42,400 nt of DNA from an uncultured bacterium (GCA_902802945.1 CADCOC010000050.1:1-42400), one strand, 5' to 3'; numbered from the stretch's first letter, positions 32,259 through 41,073 are shown. Numbers and translations are program-made. Notes: generated by a model not told the origin, from the letters alone.

Positions 32259-32732
32259 CATGAGTGCTTGATATTCCTTCGCCGTGCGGTAGTCCGTGAG
32301 GCAGGGACGCTGCTTGGAGCGTTCGGCGTCGGTGACGCCGACAAACGGAAGCTGTCCGTCCGGCGGGTCGAACGCGTCCATGAAGTAATCGCGTTGGGTG
32401 TACTCGTCGATGTCCAGGCGCACGAACACGTATGCGTTGGTGTCGATCTTTACCTCGCCGCGCTTGACGAGCTCGTAGAAGCGCTGGCAGCGTCCACAGG
32501 CCTCGCGTCCGATGGAGACAAGTATTTTCTTCTTCTGTTCGCCGGCGGCCTTGCACACGTCGCCGAAGTCCTGCTCCGGCGGGAGGTAGGGCGGCAGCTC
32601 GAACACGGCCGGCTTCTTCTGCAGTTCGTCGATCTCCTTCTTGAGCGCGTCGTGCGCCGGAGACTGCGTGAACGCGACAAGCGCGGTTGCGCACGCAACC
32701 GCCCCGAATATGATTTTCAGTCTGCTTTTCAT
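32250..32732 (-). CDS. Periplasmic thioredoxin-like protein
   Basis: A 160-residue protein; the frame is open from 32777, but the ATG at 32732 follows GGAAGAAGGAAAAC and begins the signal peptide (KIIFGAVACATALVAFTQS). A long acidic helix precedes a thioredoxin fold: KKILVSIGREACGRCQRFYELV with a CGRC active site, DTNAYVFVRLDIDEY as the next strand, and the cis-Pro region LPFVGVTDAE. A redox partner or disulfide-handling protein in the envelope is likely. It is divergent from the large gene at 32832 and shares its promoter region, which suggests joint regulation. Confidence 0.75.
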   Translation of the reverse strand: MKSRLKIIFGAVACATALVAFTQSPAHDALKKEIDELQKKPAVFELPPYLPPEQDFGDVCKAAGEQKKKILVSIGREACGRCQRFYELVKRGEVKIDTNAYVFVRLDIDEYTQRDYFMDAFDPPDGQLPFVGVTDAERSKQRPCLTDYRTAKEYQALMKK

Positions 32733-32767
32733 GTTTTCCTTCTTCCTTCTTCTGGTTCGCGGGTTAG

Positions 32768-32776
32768 AGTATACCA
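32768..32776 (-). promoter_or_regulatory. Extended -10 promoter of the thioredoxin-like gene
   Basis: Minus strand TTTGG-TATACT with the -10 at 32773-32768, about 35 bases before the ATG at 32732. It is divergent to the element at 32814-32822; the two -10 boxes are some 43 bases apart. Confidence 0.6.
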
Positions 32777-32813
32777 AACTCTCATCCGAATGACGCCGTT
32801 TGGACGGAAAATA

Positions 32814-32822
32814 TGGTAGAAT
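32814..32822 (+). promoter_or_regulatory. Extended -10 promoter of the transglutaminase-like gene, near-leaderless start
   Basis: TGG-TAGAAT with the -10 at 32817-32822, nine bases before the ATG at 32832 and no ribosome binding site in between. Confidence 0.55.
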
Positions 32823-32831
32823 TCACGGGCC

Positions 32832-35800
32832 ATGAGATTTGAAGCGAAGAGAGTTGCGCGCCTGGGCGCGTGTGTCGGCCTTGCGGTTGTCCTGCTGGGG
32901 GTGTCCGCGTTTGCCGCAGAGCAGAATGTCGCGGCGCTTGCGGCGCGAACGAGAAGGGGCGTGCTGGTGCTCCAGGTCGGGAGCGACTGGTGCGTCAGCG
33001 GCGAGAACGTGCGCAAGGCGTTCGAGAGCCGGGAGTTTGAGAAGGCCGTGGGAGAAAAGTACGTCCTTGCCGTCTACGACGAGATGGATACCCCGACCGA
33101 GGCGGTCAAGGCGAAGAACGAGCTGGTCAAGGACATTCTCATCCGGACGAAGCGTTTCCCCGCACTGACGTGCTATGCGCTGGGGAGGCCGCCGCGCGTG
33201 TTCGCGCAGATCGAGAACATCCCGGGGAACGTCACGCCGGAAAAGCTCGCGCGCGCCGTCGCGCGCGTGACGGCGCGGAAGGACAGTGCGGAGGCGTACT
33301 TCCGAAAGGCGGCGTCCGCGAACGGTGAAGCCGCCGCCGATCTCTACGGAGCGGGATTCGACCTCCTTGCGCCGATGATGGGCATCTTCCATCCGGGTGA
33401 GTTGAAGAAGGGTAAGGCCGCCTGGACGAAAGAATGGGAGGCGTTGAGGGAGCTGGATGCCAACGATCGGTTCGGCTGGGTTCGGCACTTCAACCTTGAC
33501 GACTACAGGTGTATCGAACTCCTGGCGAAGGGCGTGAGGGACGGAGATTCAAAGCTGATCAGCAGGTTGCTCTCCATTCCGCAGAAACACTTCTCGCCAA
33601 GTCAGAAGCAGTTCATGAAGGTGCTCGAGTACGCGAAAGATTCCGACGGCACGGGAAGTCCGCTTTCGTCGTCCGGGAGGGCGATCCTGAAGGAGGCGTT
33701 CAGCCTCGGTCGCGATTCGTTTTGGGGACAGTTCGCGATGGGCCGGCTGATGATGGACGGCGAGAAGATCGAGTCGAGAGGACTCTATCGGGCGCCCGTG
33801 CGTCCGCGTCCGACGGCCAATTCGGCAACCGTCCGCCTGCCGTTTCCCCTCGATCGCACGAAGGACCGCCTGAGGTCGCTGAAGCCGACGACGGAGTTCG
33901 GCGAGAGCCAGAAACTCGAAATCGCGCGAAGTACGGTGCTGAGGCTCATCGGCAAGGAGGGATGGAACGAGCTGACCGCGAGGCCCGGTTCGGGTCCGTT
34001 CGTCAAGGCGTTCCTGAACGACAGGACGTGGCTGGAGGACTTCGCGTGGAGCGGGACGTTCGCGTCCGGCAAGGCGGACCCGGGAGACGGGGCGAAGGCG
34101 GTGCTTGCGCTCGAATCGCTCATCTACCAGGACGAGGGCCGGTGGGTTCCGTTCGCGGGCGGCAGGTTCGCGGACAACGAGGGACGCCGGTTCATGACGG
34201 CGCTGGCGCTCGTGTATCCCGACAAGGACGAGGCGTGGCTGGCAGACGTCCTCGACGCCTACAGGACCACCGCGCTCGCGGGCCGTCTCCACAAGGCGGC
34301 GTATACTCAGCCCACGTGGATGTGGCGCTTCGCGGTGAACCACGGGCGCACATCCTCCGGAACGGACAACATGGCCGCGCAGCAGCGGCATCTCGACAAG
34401 TTCGTCAACCTGCCGTGCAGGGAATATGGCGGAACGTGCTGGATGATCCAATACCGGCTCAAGAACAGTTTCGGCGATTCGGTACACGGACCGCTCTACT
34501 ACAAGCCGTGGGCGACGGCGGGCGAATGGCCGAAGCGCAAGTACACGCAGATCGTCGGCGGCGTGTGCGGCGAGCTCTCGAAGTTCGGAAGCGCCACCGC
34601 GAACGCGCACGGGCTTCCCTCGACGACGGCGGGCCAGCCCGGACACTGCGCCTACACGCGGAGGCTCCTGAACGGGAAGTGGGAGGTCAACTTCAGCGTG
34701 ACGGGGCACTCCCAGATGCACATGTGCTTCTGGAACAGGCACCCGTGGCAGTACGTCGCGTCAATCGAGAAGACGTACGCCGGCGACCGGGAGACGCGGC
34801 TCTCGTGCGAGCGGCTGATTGCGCTTGCCGCCTTCGCGGAGGAGGCGAAGGAGAAGCCGTCGGTCATCGAGAGCTTCTACCAGTGGGCGTGTCGTCGGAG
34901 TCGGGAGCACTACGGCGCATGGAAGGCGTACGGTGATTGGGTGGGTCGGTCCAATGCCTCACTTCAGACGACGCGCGTGTGGGTGCGCGGGTGCGCGCGC
35001 GGGATGAAGACCGGACGCCAGCCGCTGTGGGACTTCCTCACGCCGTACTTCGCCCGTGTCGCGAAGGAGAAGGGTGCACAGGCCCTCGCGGACGAGCTTG
35101 TCGTATTCGCCCCGCTTCTGAGACAGTCCGAGGAACGGCTGCAGGAGGAATCCGATTTCAAGGTGGTGCTGAAGGAATGGACGCGTCCGCTCGGTACGGA
35201 CAGGAGTCTCCTCGCGCCGGTCCTCAAGGCGACGCTCTCCGCGCAGTACGGCACGCGGGACTACTTCTCGCAGACGCTCGGCTGGGGCGGCGACGTGATG
35301 ATGGGCGACGGGGAAAATTCGGAATTGTTCGTGCGGACGCTGAAGGAGATGGTGGCGGAAAGGAGCAAGTTGGGACAGAAGACGGAGCTCGACTTCAATC
35401 CACTGATCCTTGCCGCGTCCAAGGCCGGAAACCTGGAGGTATTCCGTCAGCTGGCCTCCTTGCAGGCGCGGCTTGAACCGCAGAAAAGGTCGGGTCAGGC
35501 GTACCCCGCCAGCGACTTCGGGACGCCTCTGCTCTCCGGCGACGGTCTGCTCAAGACATCGTCGACGTCCCAGTGGGACACGCCCAAGGGGTATGTCGGC
35601 TGCATCGACGGGTCGCCCTGTGGCGGAAACACGTTCCATACGGGGAAAGAGAAGGCTCCTTGGGTGGTGGTGATGCTCCCCGGCCCAGCCGAAATCTGCG
35701 GCGTGGTCGTTGAGAACCGCTGTGGTGCGCAGAACCAGGGACGGCAGGTCCCGCTGGAGGTACAGGTTTCCGAAGACGGCGATGGCTGGATCACGGTCCA

Positions 35801-35951
35801 CACGGACGGCGAGGTTCGCAGCACCTACCGCGTTGATCTCCGCGCACGTGCGCCGCGTGCGCGCTACGTGCGCGTCCGCCGCACGCCGGAAGCGAAAGAA
35901 GAGTTCTTCCACCTCTCGAAGATCCTCGTCTACGGCAGAAAACTCTACTGA
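32832..35951 (+). CDS. Secreted thioredoxin / transglutaminase-like / discoidin protein
   Basis: A 1,039-residue protein. After a signal peptide (GACVGLAVVLLGVSAFAA), residues 30-145 resemble a thioredoxin fold with a degenerate site (GSDWCVSGENV, one Cys only) and a cis-Pro (RFPALTCYALG). The centre is helical with no clear family. Around residues 575-615 is a transglutaminase-like core: GGVCGELSKFGSATANAHGLPSTTAGQPGHCAY, with the Cys and the His in typical contexts; HPWQYV follows. The last 130 residues fit an F5/8-type (discoidin) domain: PWVVVMLPGPAEICGVVVENR, LEVQVSEDGDGWITVHT, ARYVRVRRTPEAKEEFFHLSKILVYG. The whole suggests a periplasmic or surface enzyme acting on proteins or glycans. 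No metal or calcium site is proven. Confidence 0.75.
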   Translation: MRFEAKRVARLGACVGLAVVLLGVSAFAAEQNVAALAARTRRGVLVLQVGSDWCVSGENVRKAFESREFEKAVGEKYVLAVYDEMDTPTEAVKAKNELVKDILIRTKRFPALTCYALGRPPRVFAQIENIPGNVTPEKLARAVARVTARKDSAEAYFRKAASANGEAAADLYGAGFDLLAPMMGIFHPGELKKGKAAWTKEWEALRELDANDRFGWVRHFNLDDYRCIELLAKGVRDGDSKLISRLLSIPQKHFSPSQKQFMKVLEYAKDSDGTGSPLSSSGRAILKEAFSLGRDSFWGQFAMGRLMMDGEKIESRGLYRAPVRPRPTANSATVRLPFPLDRTKDRLRSLKPTTEFGESQKLEIARSTVLRLIGKEGWNELTARPGSGPFVKAFLNDRTWLEDFAWSGTFASGKADPGDGAKAVLALESLIYQDEGRWVPFAGGRFADNEGRRFMTALALVYPDKDEAWLADVLDAYRTTALAGRLHKAAYTQPTWMWRFAVNHGRTSSGTDNMAAQQRHLDKFVNLPCREYGGTCWMIQYRLKNSFGDSVHGPLYYKPWATAGEWPKRKYTQIVGGVCGELSKFGSATANAHGLPSTTAGQPGHCAYTRRLLNGKWEVNFSVTGHSQMHMCFWNRHPWQYVASIEKTYAGDRETRLSCERLIALAAFAEEAKEKPSVIESFYQWACRRSREHYGAWKAYGDWVGRSNASLQTTRVWVRGCARGMKTGRQPLWDFLTPYFARVAKEKGAQALADELVVFAPLLRQSEERLQEESDFKVVLKEWTRPLGTDRSLLAPVLKATLSAQYGTRDYFSQTLGWGGDVMMGDGENSELFVRTLKEMVAERSKLGQKTELDFNPLILAASKAGNLEVFRQLASLQARLEPQKRSGQAYPASDFGTPLLSGDGLLKTSSTSQWDTPKGYVGCIDGSPCGGNTFHTGKEKAPWVVVMLPGPAEICGVVVENRCGAQNQGRQVPLEVQVSEDGDGWITVHTDGEVRSTYRVDLRARAPRARYVRVRRTPEAKEEFFHLSKILVYGRKLY

Positions 35952-35973
35952 CAGGCCACACACACCTAAATTG

Positions 35974-35982
35974 TGGTATACT
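35974..35982 (+). promoter_or_regulatory. Extended -10 promoter of gltX, near-leaderless start
   Basis: TTGTGG-TATACT with the -10 at 35977-35982, ten bases before the ATG at 35993 and no Shine-Dalgarno sequence. Predicted leader is about 4 nt. Confidence 0.6.
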
Positions 35983-35992
35983 ATTCCGCGCT

Positions 35993-37309
35993 ATGTCAGA
36001 GATTCGCGTTCGTTTTGCCCCGTCGCCGACGGGGAAAGTCCATATCGGCAACATCCGCGCCGCCATCTACAATTGGCTCTACGCGCGCCACACGGGAGGA
36101 AAGTTCCTCCTGCGCGTGGAGGATACCGACCTCGAGCGGTCCACGCCCGAAGCCATACAGACCCTCTTCGACTGCATGGAATGGCTGGGGCTCGACTATG
36201 ACGAGCCTGTCTTCTACCAGACGAAGAACGTCGCGCGCCACCTCGCGTGCGTGGAGAAACTCCTCGCCGACGGCCGCGCCTACAAGATGGAGAAGACGTC
36301 TCGCGACGGCAAGACGGGCGAGGTCGTGATGTTCCGCATGCCCAAGGAGGGCGTGATCGCATTCGACGACGTCGTGAAGGGCCACATGGAGAAGAAGGCC
36401 GAGGACGTGCCCGACTTCGCGATCGTCCGCTCGGACGGCTCGCCGATCTTCCACCTCGCGAACGTGGTGGACGACATCGACCAGCGCGTGACGCACGTCA
36501 TCCGCGGCGATGACCACGTGGAGAATACGTTCAAGCACATCGAGCTCTTCAAGGCGCTCGGCGCTACGCCCCCGACCTATGGACACCTCTCCATGATCGT
36601 GAACGCGCAGGGCAAGCCCTACTCGAAGCGCGACGGCGCGGCGTTCGTGGGTGAGTTCCGCGAGCAGGGCTACCTGCCCGAGGCGCTCTTCAACTACCTT
36701 CTCCTCCTCGGCTGGAACCCCGGCGACGAGCGCGAGGTGCTCACGCGCGAGGAGATGGTGCAGCTCTTCGACATCGAGAAGGTACACGTGACGGCGGCGA
36801 AGTTCGACATCAAGAAGCTCCAGTGGATGAACGGCGAGTACATCCGCCGCGCGCCTAAGGAGACCTACCGTGCGGAGCTGCTCGCGCGCCTAGGTGCGGC
36901 GGGTCTGACGGTGCCGGAGGGCTTCGACCTCGACCTGCTTGTCGACCAGCTTCAGGTGCGCACGAAATTCTGGAACGACATCCCCGGCAACTGCACCTAC
37001 TTCTTCACCGAGGACTATCCCTTCGACGAGAAGGCGGTTGAGAAGCGCCTGAAGAAGCCTGGCGTGAAGGAACTGCTGCTCGATCTCGCGGATCGCTTCG
37101 AGAAACTCGAGCCGTTTACGGCGGCAGCGGGCGAGGAGATGGTGAAGGGCCTCTCGCAGGGCCAGGGCATGGGTCCGTGGGTCCACCCGATCCGCGTGGC
37201 CGTGAGCGGACGCGGCGAGGGCATCGGACTCTTCGAGATGCTCCAGCTTCTCGGACGCGACCGTACCGTGGCGCGCCTCCGTCGCGCCGCCGAGTCTGCA
37301 GGAGAGTGA
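35993..37309 (+). CDS. gltX: Glutamyl-tRNA synthetase
   Basis: A 438-residue class I synthetase that charges tRNA-Glu (and tRNA-Gln in organisms without GlnRS) in the cytoplasm. VRFAPSPTGKVHIGNIRAA carries the HIGN form of the HIGH motif at residues 17-20. LRVEDTDLERS follows, and PYSKRDGAAF is the KMSKS equivalent (YSKRD) at about residue 210. The helical anticodon-binding half follows (KFDIKKLQWMNGEYIRRAP). It is a little shorter than the usual 460-490 residues, mostly at the C terminus, which still ends in the expected LGRDRTVARLRRA helix. The reading frame is intact and the start has no ribosome binding site. Confidence 0.96.
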   Translation: MSEIRVRFAPSPTGKVHIGNIRAAIYNWLYARHTGGKFLLRVEDTDLERSTPEAIQTLFDCMEWLGLDYDEPVFYQTKNVARHLACVEKLLADGRAYKMEKTSRDGKTGEVVMFRMPKEGVIAFDDVVKGHMEKKAEDVPDFAIVRSDGSPIFHLANVVDDIDQRVTHVIRGDDHVENTFKHIELFKALGATPPTYGHLSMIVNAQGKPYSKRDGAAFVGEFREQGYLPEALFNYLLLLGWNPGDEREVLTREEMVQLFDIEKVHVTAAKFDIKKLQWMNGEYIRRAPKETYRAELLARLGAAGLTVPEGFDLDLLVDQLQVRTKFWNDIPGNCTYFFTEDYPFDEKAVEKRLKKPGVKELLLDLADRFEKLEPFTAAAGEEMVKGLSQGQGMGPWVHPIRVAVSGRGEGIGLFEMLQLLGRDRTVARLRRAAESAGE

Positions 37310-37337
37310 AGTGTTTTAAGACGAAAAGGAGGGAGCC

Positions 37338-38315
37338 ATGATTAAAATTGAAAAACTACTGCCATTCCTGTGCGTTGGCTGCCTTATGACGGCGACGTTC
37401 GGCGCTAAGTTGTCCGAAAGCGTGCCCAAAGGCTGGGGCGAGGATTTTGCCGCGGCGTGCGAGACCGCGAAGAAGGAAAACAAGCTCATCCTTCTGGCGT
37501 TCTCCGGGTCCGACTGGTGCGGCTGGTGCATGAAGATGGAGAAGGACATCTATTCAAAAAAGGAGTTCATTCATGAGGCGAAGAAGAAGTTCGTCCTGGT
37601 GATGATCGACAGTCCGCGAAACAAGGAAATCCTCTCCAAACTGGCGCAGAAGCAGAACCCCGGAATCGTGAAGAAATACAAAGTAAGTGGTTACCCCAGC
37701 ACGATCATCGCGCGGGCAGACGGCGAGGTTGTCAAGCGCTTCGGCGGCTACAAGAGCGGAGGCGTCGATGCGTTTCTGGCGGAGTTGAATGCCGCCGCCG
37801 CGAACCCGGGCGAGGCAAAGGGTGCAGCGAATGACAATGAGAAAAACGAAGAGGAAGAAGCTGCCGCAGCGGCCAAGGACGACCGTTTCTTCCATGAAGC
37901 CGCAGATCGGACGAAAATATCCACGCGCGAAATGAAGCAGCGAAACGCCAATGTGACCAACGATTTCGAGTTGGTGTCGTTCGCGGGAATCCGCTTCGGC
38001 GCCAGCAGGGCGGACGGCGCGCCGAAACTGGAGGAGCCGTATATGCTTTTGTCTGAGGTGAAGAAGACGGCTTATTCGGGAGGTAAATTGTCCAGCGTCA
38101 CCCTCGTCGCGCCGGCGAAGGACATCAAGGCAATGTCCGTAGATGATTTTCGCAAGGAGACGTGCAAGCTCGTTCGGGCTATTGAAAAAGACCTTGGCAT
38201 ACGATTTGCCGTAACGAGCGCGAAGATAGACTTCACAAACAAGAAGGCAAGCATCGAGGTGAAGGCCAACAGGTCTTCAGGGCTGCTCTCCGTACAGCTT
38301 ACGAAGAAAAAGTAA
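37338..38315 (+). CDS. Periplasmic thioredoxin-like protein with C-terminal extension
   Basis: A 325-residue protein with a strong ribosome binding site (AAGGAGG). A signal peptide (LLPFLCVGCLMTATFGA) is followed by a thioredoxin domain at about 35-150: KLILLAFSGSDWCGWCMKMEKDIYSKKEF has the CGWC redox site, and KYKVSGYPSTIIARADGE the cis-Pro turn. An Asn/Glu/Ala-rich linker (about 155-185) joins a C-terminal domain of some 110 residues with no family I recognise (FAGIRFGASRADGAPKLEEPY). It lies 28 bases after gltX. With 32250 and 32832 this is the third thioredoxin-fold envelope protein in 6 kb. Confidence 0.85.
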   Translation: MIKIEKLLPFLCVGCLMTATFGAKLSESVPKGWGEDFAAACETAKKENKLILLAFSGSDWCGWCMKMEKDIYSKKEFIHEAKKKFVLVMIDSPRNKEILSKLAQKQNPGIVKKYKVSGYPSTIIARADGEVVKRFGGYKSGGVDAFLAELNAAAANPGEAKGAANDNEKNEEEEAAAAAKDDRFFHEAADRTKISTREMKQRNANVTNDFELVSFAGIRFGASRADGAPKLEEPYMLLSEVKKTAYSGGKLSSVTLVAPAKDIKAMSVDDFRKETCKLVRAIEKDLGIRFAVTSAKIDFTNKKASIEVKANRSSGLLSVQLTKKK

Positions 38316-38355
38316 GTTACACCGATTTACCTACATCAAAAGAAAGGCAAATGAA

Positions 38356-39315
38356 ATGAAAAGACGTACGTTCATTACCGCTGCGGCGTCCGCCGCATTG
38401 GCAATCATCATGGCCGCGCCCGCGGCGGCGCAGACGCGCACGGAGCTCATCCGCGAAAAGCTGCTGTCGAACGACCGCAACTACGTGTTCGTGGCGATGC
38501 ACCGCGGCGACTGGCGCAACTTCCCCGAGAACTCGAAGGACGCGATCCTGAGCTGCATTGCGCTCGGCGCGGACATCGTGGAGCTCGACACGCAGATGAC
38601 GAAGGACGGCCACTTCGTGATGCTGCACGACGGTTCCCTCAACCGCACCACCACGGGCAAGGGCAAGGTGAAGGACCTCACGCTCGCCGAGATCAAGCAG
38701 TTCAAGCTCAAGAGCAACCAGGGCGGCAAGGACGCGAAGGCGACCGACTACGACATCCTCACGCTCGAGGAGGCGCTCGCGCTCACGAAGGGCAAGATTC
38801 TCGTCAACATCGACAAGTTCACCGCGCATCCGTACGAGATCCTCAAGGTCCTGGAGAAGGTGGGCGCGATGAAGGAGGTGCTTGTGAAGTCCACGCACGG
38901 CCCGGCGGAGGCGAAGAGACTCTTCAGGGAGTACTGGAAGAACGTGGAGTCGGGCGAGCTGCTGTACATGCCGGTCGTCCAGTTCTGCTGGAAGAAGCAC
39001 GAGTACGCCGCGAAGATCCTGCCGGAATGGCTGGCCGAGGAACCGCGCCGGGCGTCGATGTACGAGGTCTGCATGGATTCCGACGAAGGCGCGGCGCAGC
39101 TGGAGAAGGTGCGCAAGGCTCCCGGCGCTCCCCGCATCTGGATCAACACGATGTGGGATACGCTCAACAACGGCCGCGGCGACGTGAAGGGCTTCACGAA
39201 CCCCGATTCCACGTGGGGTTGGAGCCTGAGCCAGGGCGCGACGATGCTCCAGACCGACTACGGTGCTGAGATGCTCGTGTACCTCAACCGCATCGGACGT
39301 CATTCCCTCAAGTAA
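38356..39315 (+). CDS. Secreted glycerophosphodiester phosphodiesterase
   Basis: A 319-residue GDPD-family enzyme that hydrolyses glycerophosphodiesters to glycerol-3-phosphate and an alcohol. MKRRTFITAAASAALAII fits a twin-arginine (RRxF) signal with AAPAAA-Q as cleavage region, so it is probably exported folded. The active-site residues are present in family order: FVAMHRGDWRNFPENS (the HRG), ADIVELDTQMTKDG (the E-x-D metal ligands) and VMLHDGSLNRTTTG (the second His). PYEIL...VLEKV and later segments complete a TIM barrel. It lies 13 bases before a GlpT-like transporter, which would take up the released glycerol-3-phosphate. Confidence 0.92.
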   Translation: MKRRTFITAAASAALAIIMAAPAAAQTRTELIREKLLSNDRNYVFVAMHRGDWRNFPENSKDAILSCIALGADIVELDTQMTKDGHFVMLHDGSLNRTTTGKGKVKDLTLAEIKQFKLKSNQGGKDAKATDYDILTLEEALALTKGKILVNIDKFTAHPYEILKVLEKVGAMKEVLVKSTHGPAEAKRLFREYWKNVESGELLYMPVVQFCWKKHEYAAKILPEWLAEEPRRASMYEVCMDSDEGAAQLEKVRKAPGAPRIWINTMWDTLNNGRGDVKGFTNPDSTWGWSLSQGATMLQTDYGAEMLVYLNRIGRHSLK

Positions 39316-39327
39316 CGGAGCGCGGCG

Positions 39328-40704
39328 ATGGGCTTTTTCTCGCCAGCACCGGCCAGGCCGGTCACGATTCCCACGTCCGAGATCGGGTCGCGGTTCCGGT
39401 TTATCCGGATTCGGCAGGTCTCCATCATGCTGCTCGGGTACGCGCTCTTCTACGTGTGCCGACTCGCCTTCTCCGCCACGAAGAAGACGATGATCGAGCA
39501 GGGCGCCTACACGGCGCGCGAGATCGGCTACGTCGGTTCGGCGATGCTCATCGCCTACGCGATCGGCAAGTTCGTGTGCGGGTTCCTCGCCGACCGCGCG
39601 AACATCCGGCGGATGTTCGCGTTCGGGCTGTTCGTCTCGTCCCTCGCGACGATGTCGGTGGGCTTCCACGTGCCGGCCGTCATGCTCATGGTTATCTGGT
39701 TCGTGAACGGGTTCGCGCAGGGTTCCGGCTCGCCGTGCTGCGTGGTGTCTCTCGCGCGCTGGTGGCCGAACCGCTCGCGCGGCACCTACTACGGCATCTG
39801 GAGCTGCTCCAACAACCTCGGCGAGGCGATCGCCTACGTCGTGACGAGCGTGATCATGGTGCGGGTGGGGCTTGCGTACGGCGCGGACATGGCGTGGCGC
39901 AGCGGCTTCTGGGGCGCGGCCATGTTCGGCTTCATCGGCGTGGTGCTCATCTCGCTCCTCATGCGCGACTCGCCGCAGTCGGAGGGCCTGCCCTCCGTCG
40001 CCGAATGGGAGGGCGAGATCAAGGGCGAGGATGAGAAGAAAAACGCGACGGACGTCAAGCGCGGACAGAAGATCGCGCTGACGAGCTGGGCCGTGTGGAT
40101 GGTCGCGCTCTCGGGCGGCTTCTTCTGCATGAGCCGCTACGCGATCATCGACTGGGGCATCTTCTTCCTGGAGGTGAAGAAGGGTTATGCCACGGAGACC
40201 GCCGCATGGATCATCACGCTGAACTCGATCGTCGGCGCGGTGTCGAGCGGGCTTTCGGGAATCATTTCGGACCGCGTGTTCAAGGGTAGTCGCAACGAGC
40301 TAGCGCTCATTGCGGGAATCCTGAACATAACAGGTCTTTCACTGATGATGCTCGTGCCGTTCCAGTGCATCTGGATCGACGTGGCGGCGATGGTCTGCTT
40401 CGGCCTCGCGGTGGGCGTGCTCCTTACGTTCCTCGGTGGTTTGATGGCGGTCGATCTCGTGCCGCGTGTCGCTGCGGGTGCAGCTCTTGGCATTGCGGGC
40501 ATGGGGAACTACATCGGCGCCGGCGTGTCGAGCGCGGTGTCCGGCTTCCTCGTCGGACGTGACGCCGCCACGGGCAAGGCGTACCTGTTTGGCCACACCT
40601 TTGCGAATGGCTATACGCTGGACTACATGTCCGTGTTCTGGATCGGCATGGCCGTGCTTTCAGTTCTCTGCGCCCTGACCGTCTGGAAGGCACGTCCAAG
40701 GTAA
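39328..40704 (+). CDS. GlpT/UhpT-like MFS transporter
   Basis: A 458-residue membrane protein with twelve likely helices, of the organophosphate:phosphate antiporter branch of the major facilitator superfamily. Landmarks: YALFYVCRLAFSATKKTMIEQG in helix 1 (the Y-x-x-F-Y-x-x-R pattern of GlpT), SAMLIAYAIGKFVCGFLADRAN at the MFS loop 2-3 motif, FVNGFAQGSGSPCCVVSLARWW and YGIWSCSNNLGEAIAYV in helices 4-5. A large hydrophilic loop (EGEIKGEDEKKNATDVKRG) lies between halves. With the upstream glycerophosphodiesterase the substrate is likely glycerol-3-phosphate or a related phosphate ester. TCGTCGGGCGA-T7 just after the stop is a weak hairpin. Confidence 0.9.
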   Translation: MGFFSPAPARPVTIPTSEIGSRFRFIRIRQVSIMLLGYALFYVCRLAFSATKKTMIEQGAYTAREIGYVGSAMLIAYAIGKFVCGFLADRANIRRMFAFGLFVSSLATMSVGFHVPAVMLMVIWFVNGFAQGSGSPCCVVSLARWWPNRSRGTYYGIWSCSNNLGEAIAYVVTSVIMVRVGLAYGADMAWRSGFWGAAMFGFIGVVLISLLMRDSPQSEGLPSVAEWEGEIKGEDEKKNATDVKRGQKIALTSWAVWMVALSGGFFCMSRYAIIDWGIFFLEVKKGYATETAAWIITLNSIVGAVSSGLSGIISDRVFKGSRNELALIAGILNITGLSLMMLVPFQCIWIDVAAMVCFGLAVGVLLTFLGGLMAVDLVPRVAAGAALGIAGMGNYIGAGVSSAVSGFLVGRDAATGKAYLFGHTFANGYTLDYMSVFWIGMAVLSVLCALTVWKARPR

Positions 40705-40739
40705 TAGTTTCGTCGGGCGATTTTTTTGAAAAGTCCCCC

Positions 40740-40768
40740 TTGCCAAGCCCGAAAAAATATGAGATAAT
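40740..40768 (+). promoter_or_regulatory. Promoter of the small lipoprotein
   Basis: TTGCCA (40740-40745), 17 bases, GATAAT (40763-40768), then a 47-base leader holding GGCCCGAAAGGCC and the ribosome binding site GAAAGG. Confidence 0.6.
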
Positions 40769-40815
40769 ATTATCCAAACAACGGCCCGAAAGGCCACAAA
40801 GAAAGGTAACAAAAA

Positions 40816-41037
40816 ATGAAGATGATCGCTCGTATGTTCTGCGCGGCCGCGCTTGTGCTCGGCGCCGTTTCCCTCACCGGCTGCGGCGAGAAGACCGACG
40901 CGCCTGACACCAAGGCCACGACGAATGCTGTCAAGGCTGCTGCCAAGGACGTCAAGGACGCCGCGAAGGACGCCAAGGCTACCGCCGCTGACGTCAAGAA
41001 GGACGTCAAGGACGCTGCCAAGCCGGCTGGAAAGTAA
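40816..41037 (+). CDS. Small helical lipoprotein
   Basis: A 73-residue protein. MFCAAALVLGAVSLTGC is a lipoprotein signal with lipobox LTGC, so the mature form is about 50 residues anchored by lipid. The rest is a single amphipathic, Lys/Ala/Asp-rich helix built from D-(V/A)-K-(D/K)-A-A-K type units, with an approximate 11-residue period in DVKDAAKDAKA. This layout is like Lpp-type or LEA-like small lipoproteins that trimerise or coat membranes; no closer family is recognised. It has its own promoter, a good ribosome binding site and a strong terminator, so it is probably an abundant, singly transcribed protein. Confidence 0.8.
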   Translation: MKMIARMFCAAALVLGAVSLTGCGEKTDAPDTKATTNAVKAAAKDVKDAAKDAKATAADVKKDVKDAAKPAGK

Positions 41038-41054
41038 ATCGGTCCCTAACCGAT

Positions 41055-41073
41055 GGGACATCGCTAATGTCCC
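41055..41073 (+). other. Hairpin in the 3' UTR of the small lipoprotein
   Basis: GGGACAT (41055-41061) pairs with ATGTCCC (41067-41073), five-base loop. Together with the next stem it may protect or terminate the transcript. Confidence 0.5.
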
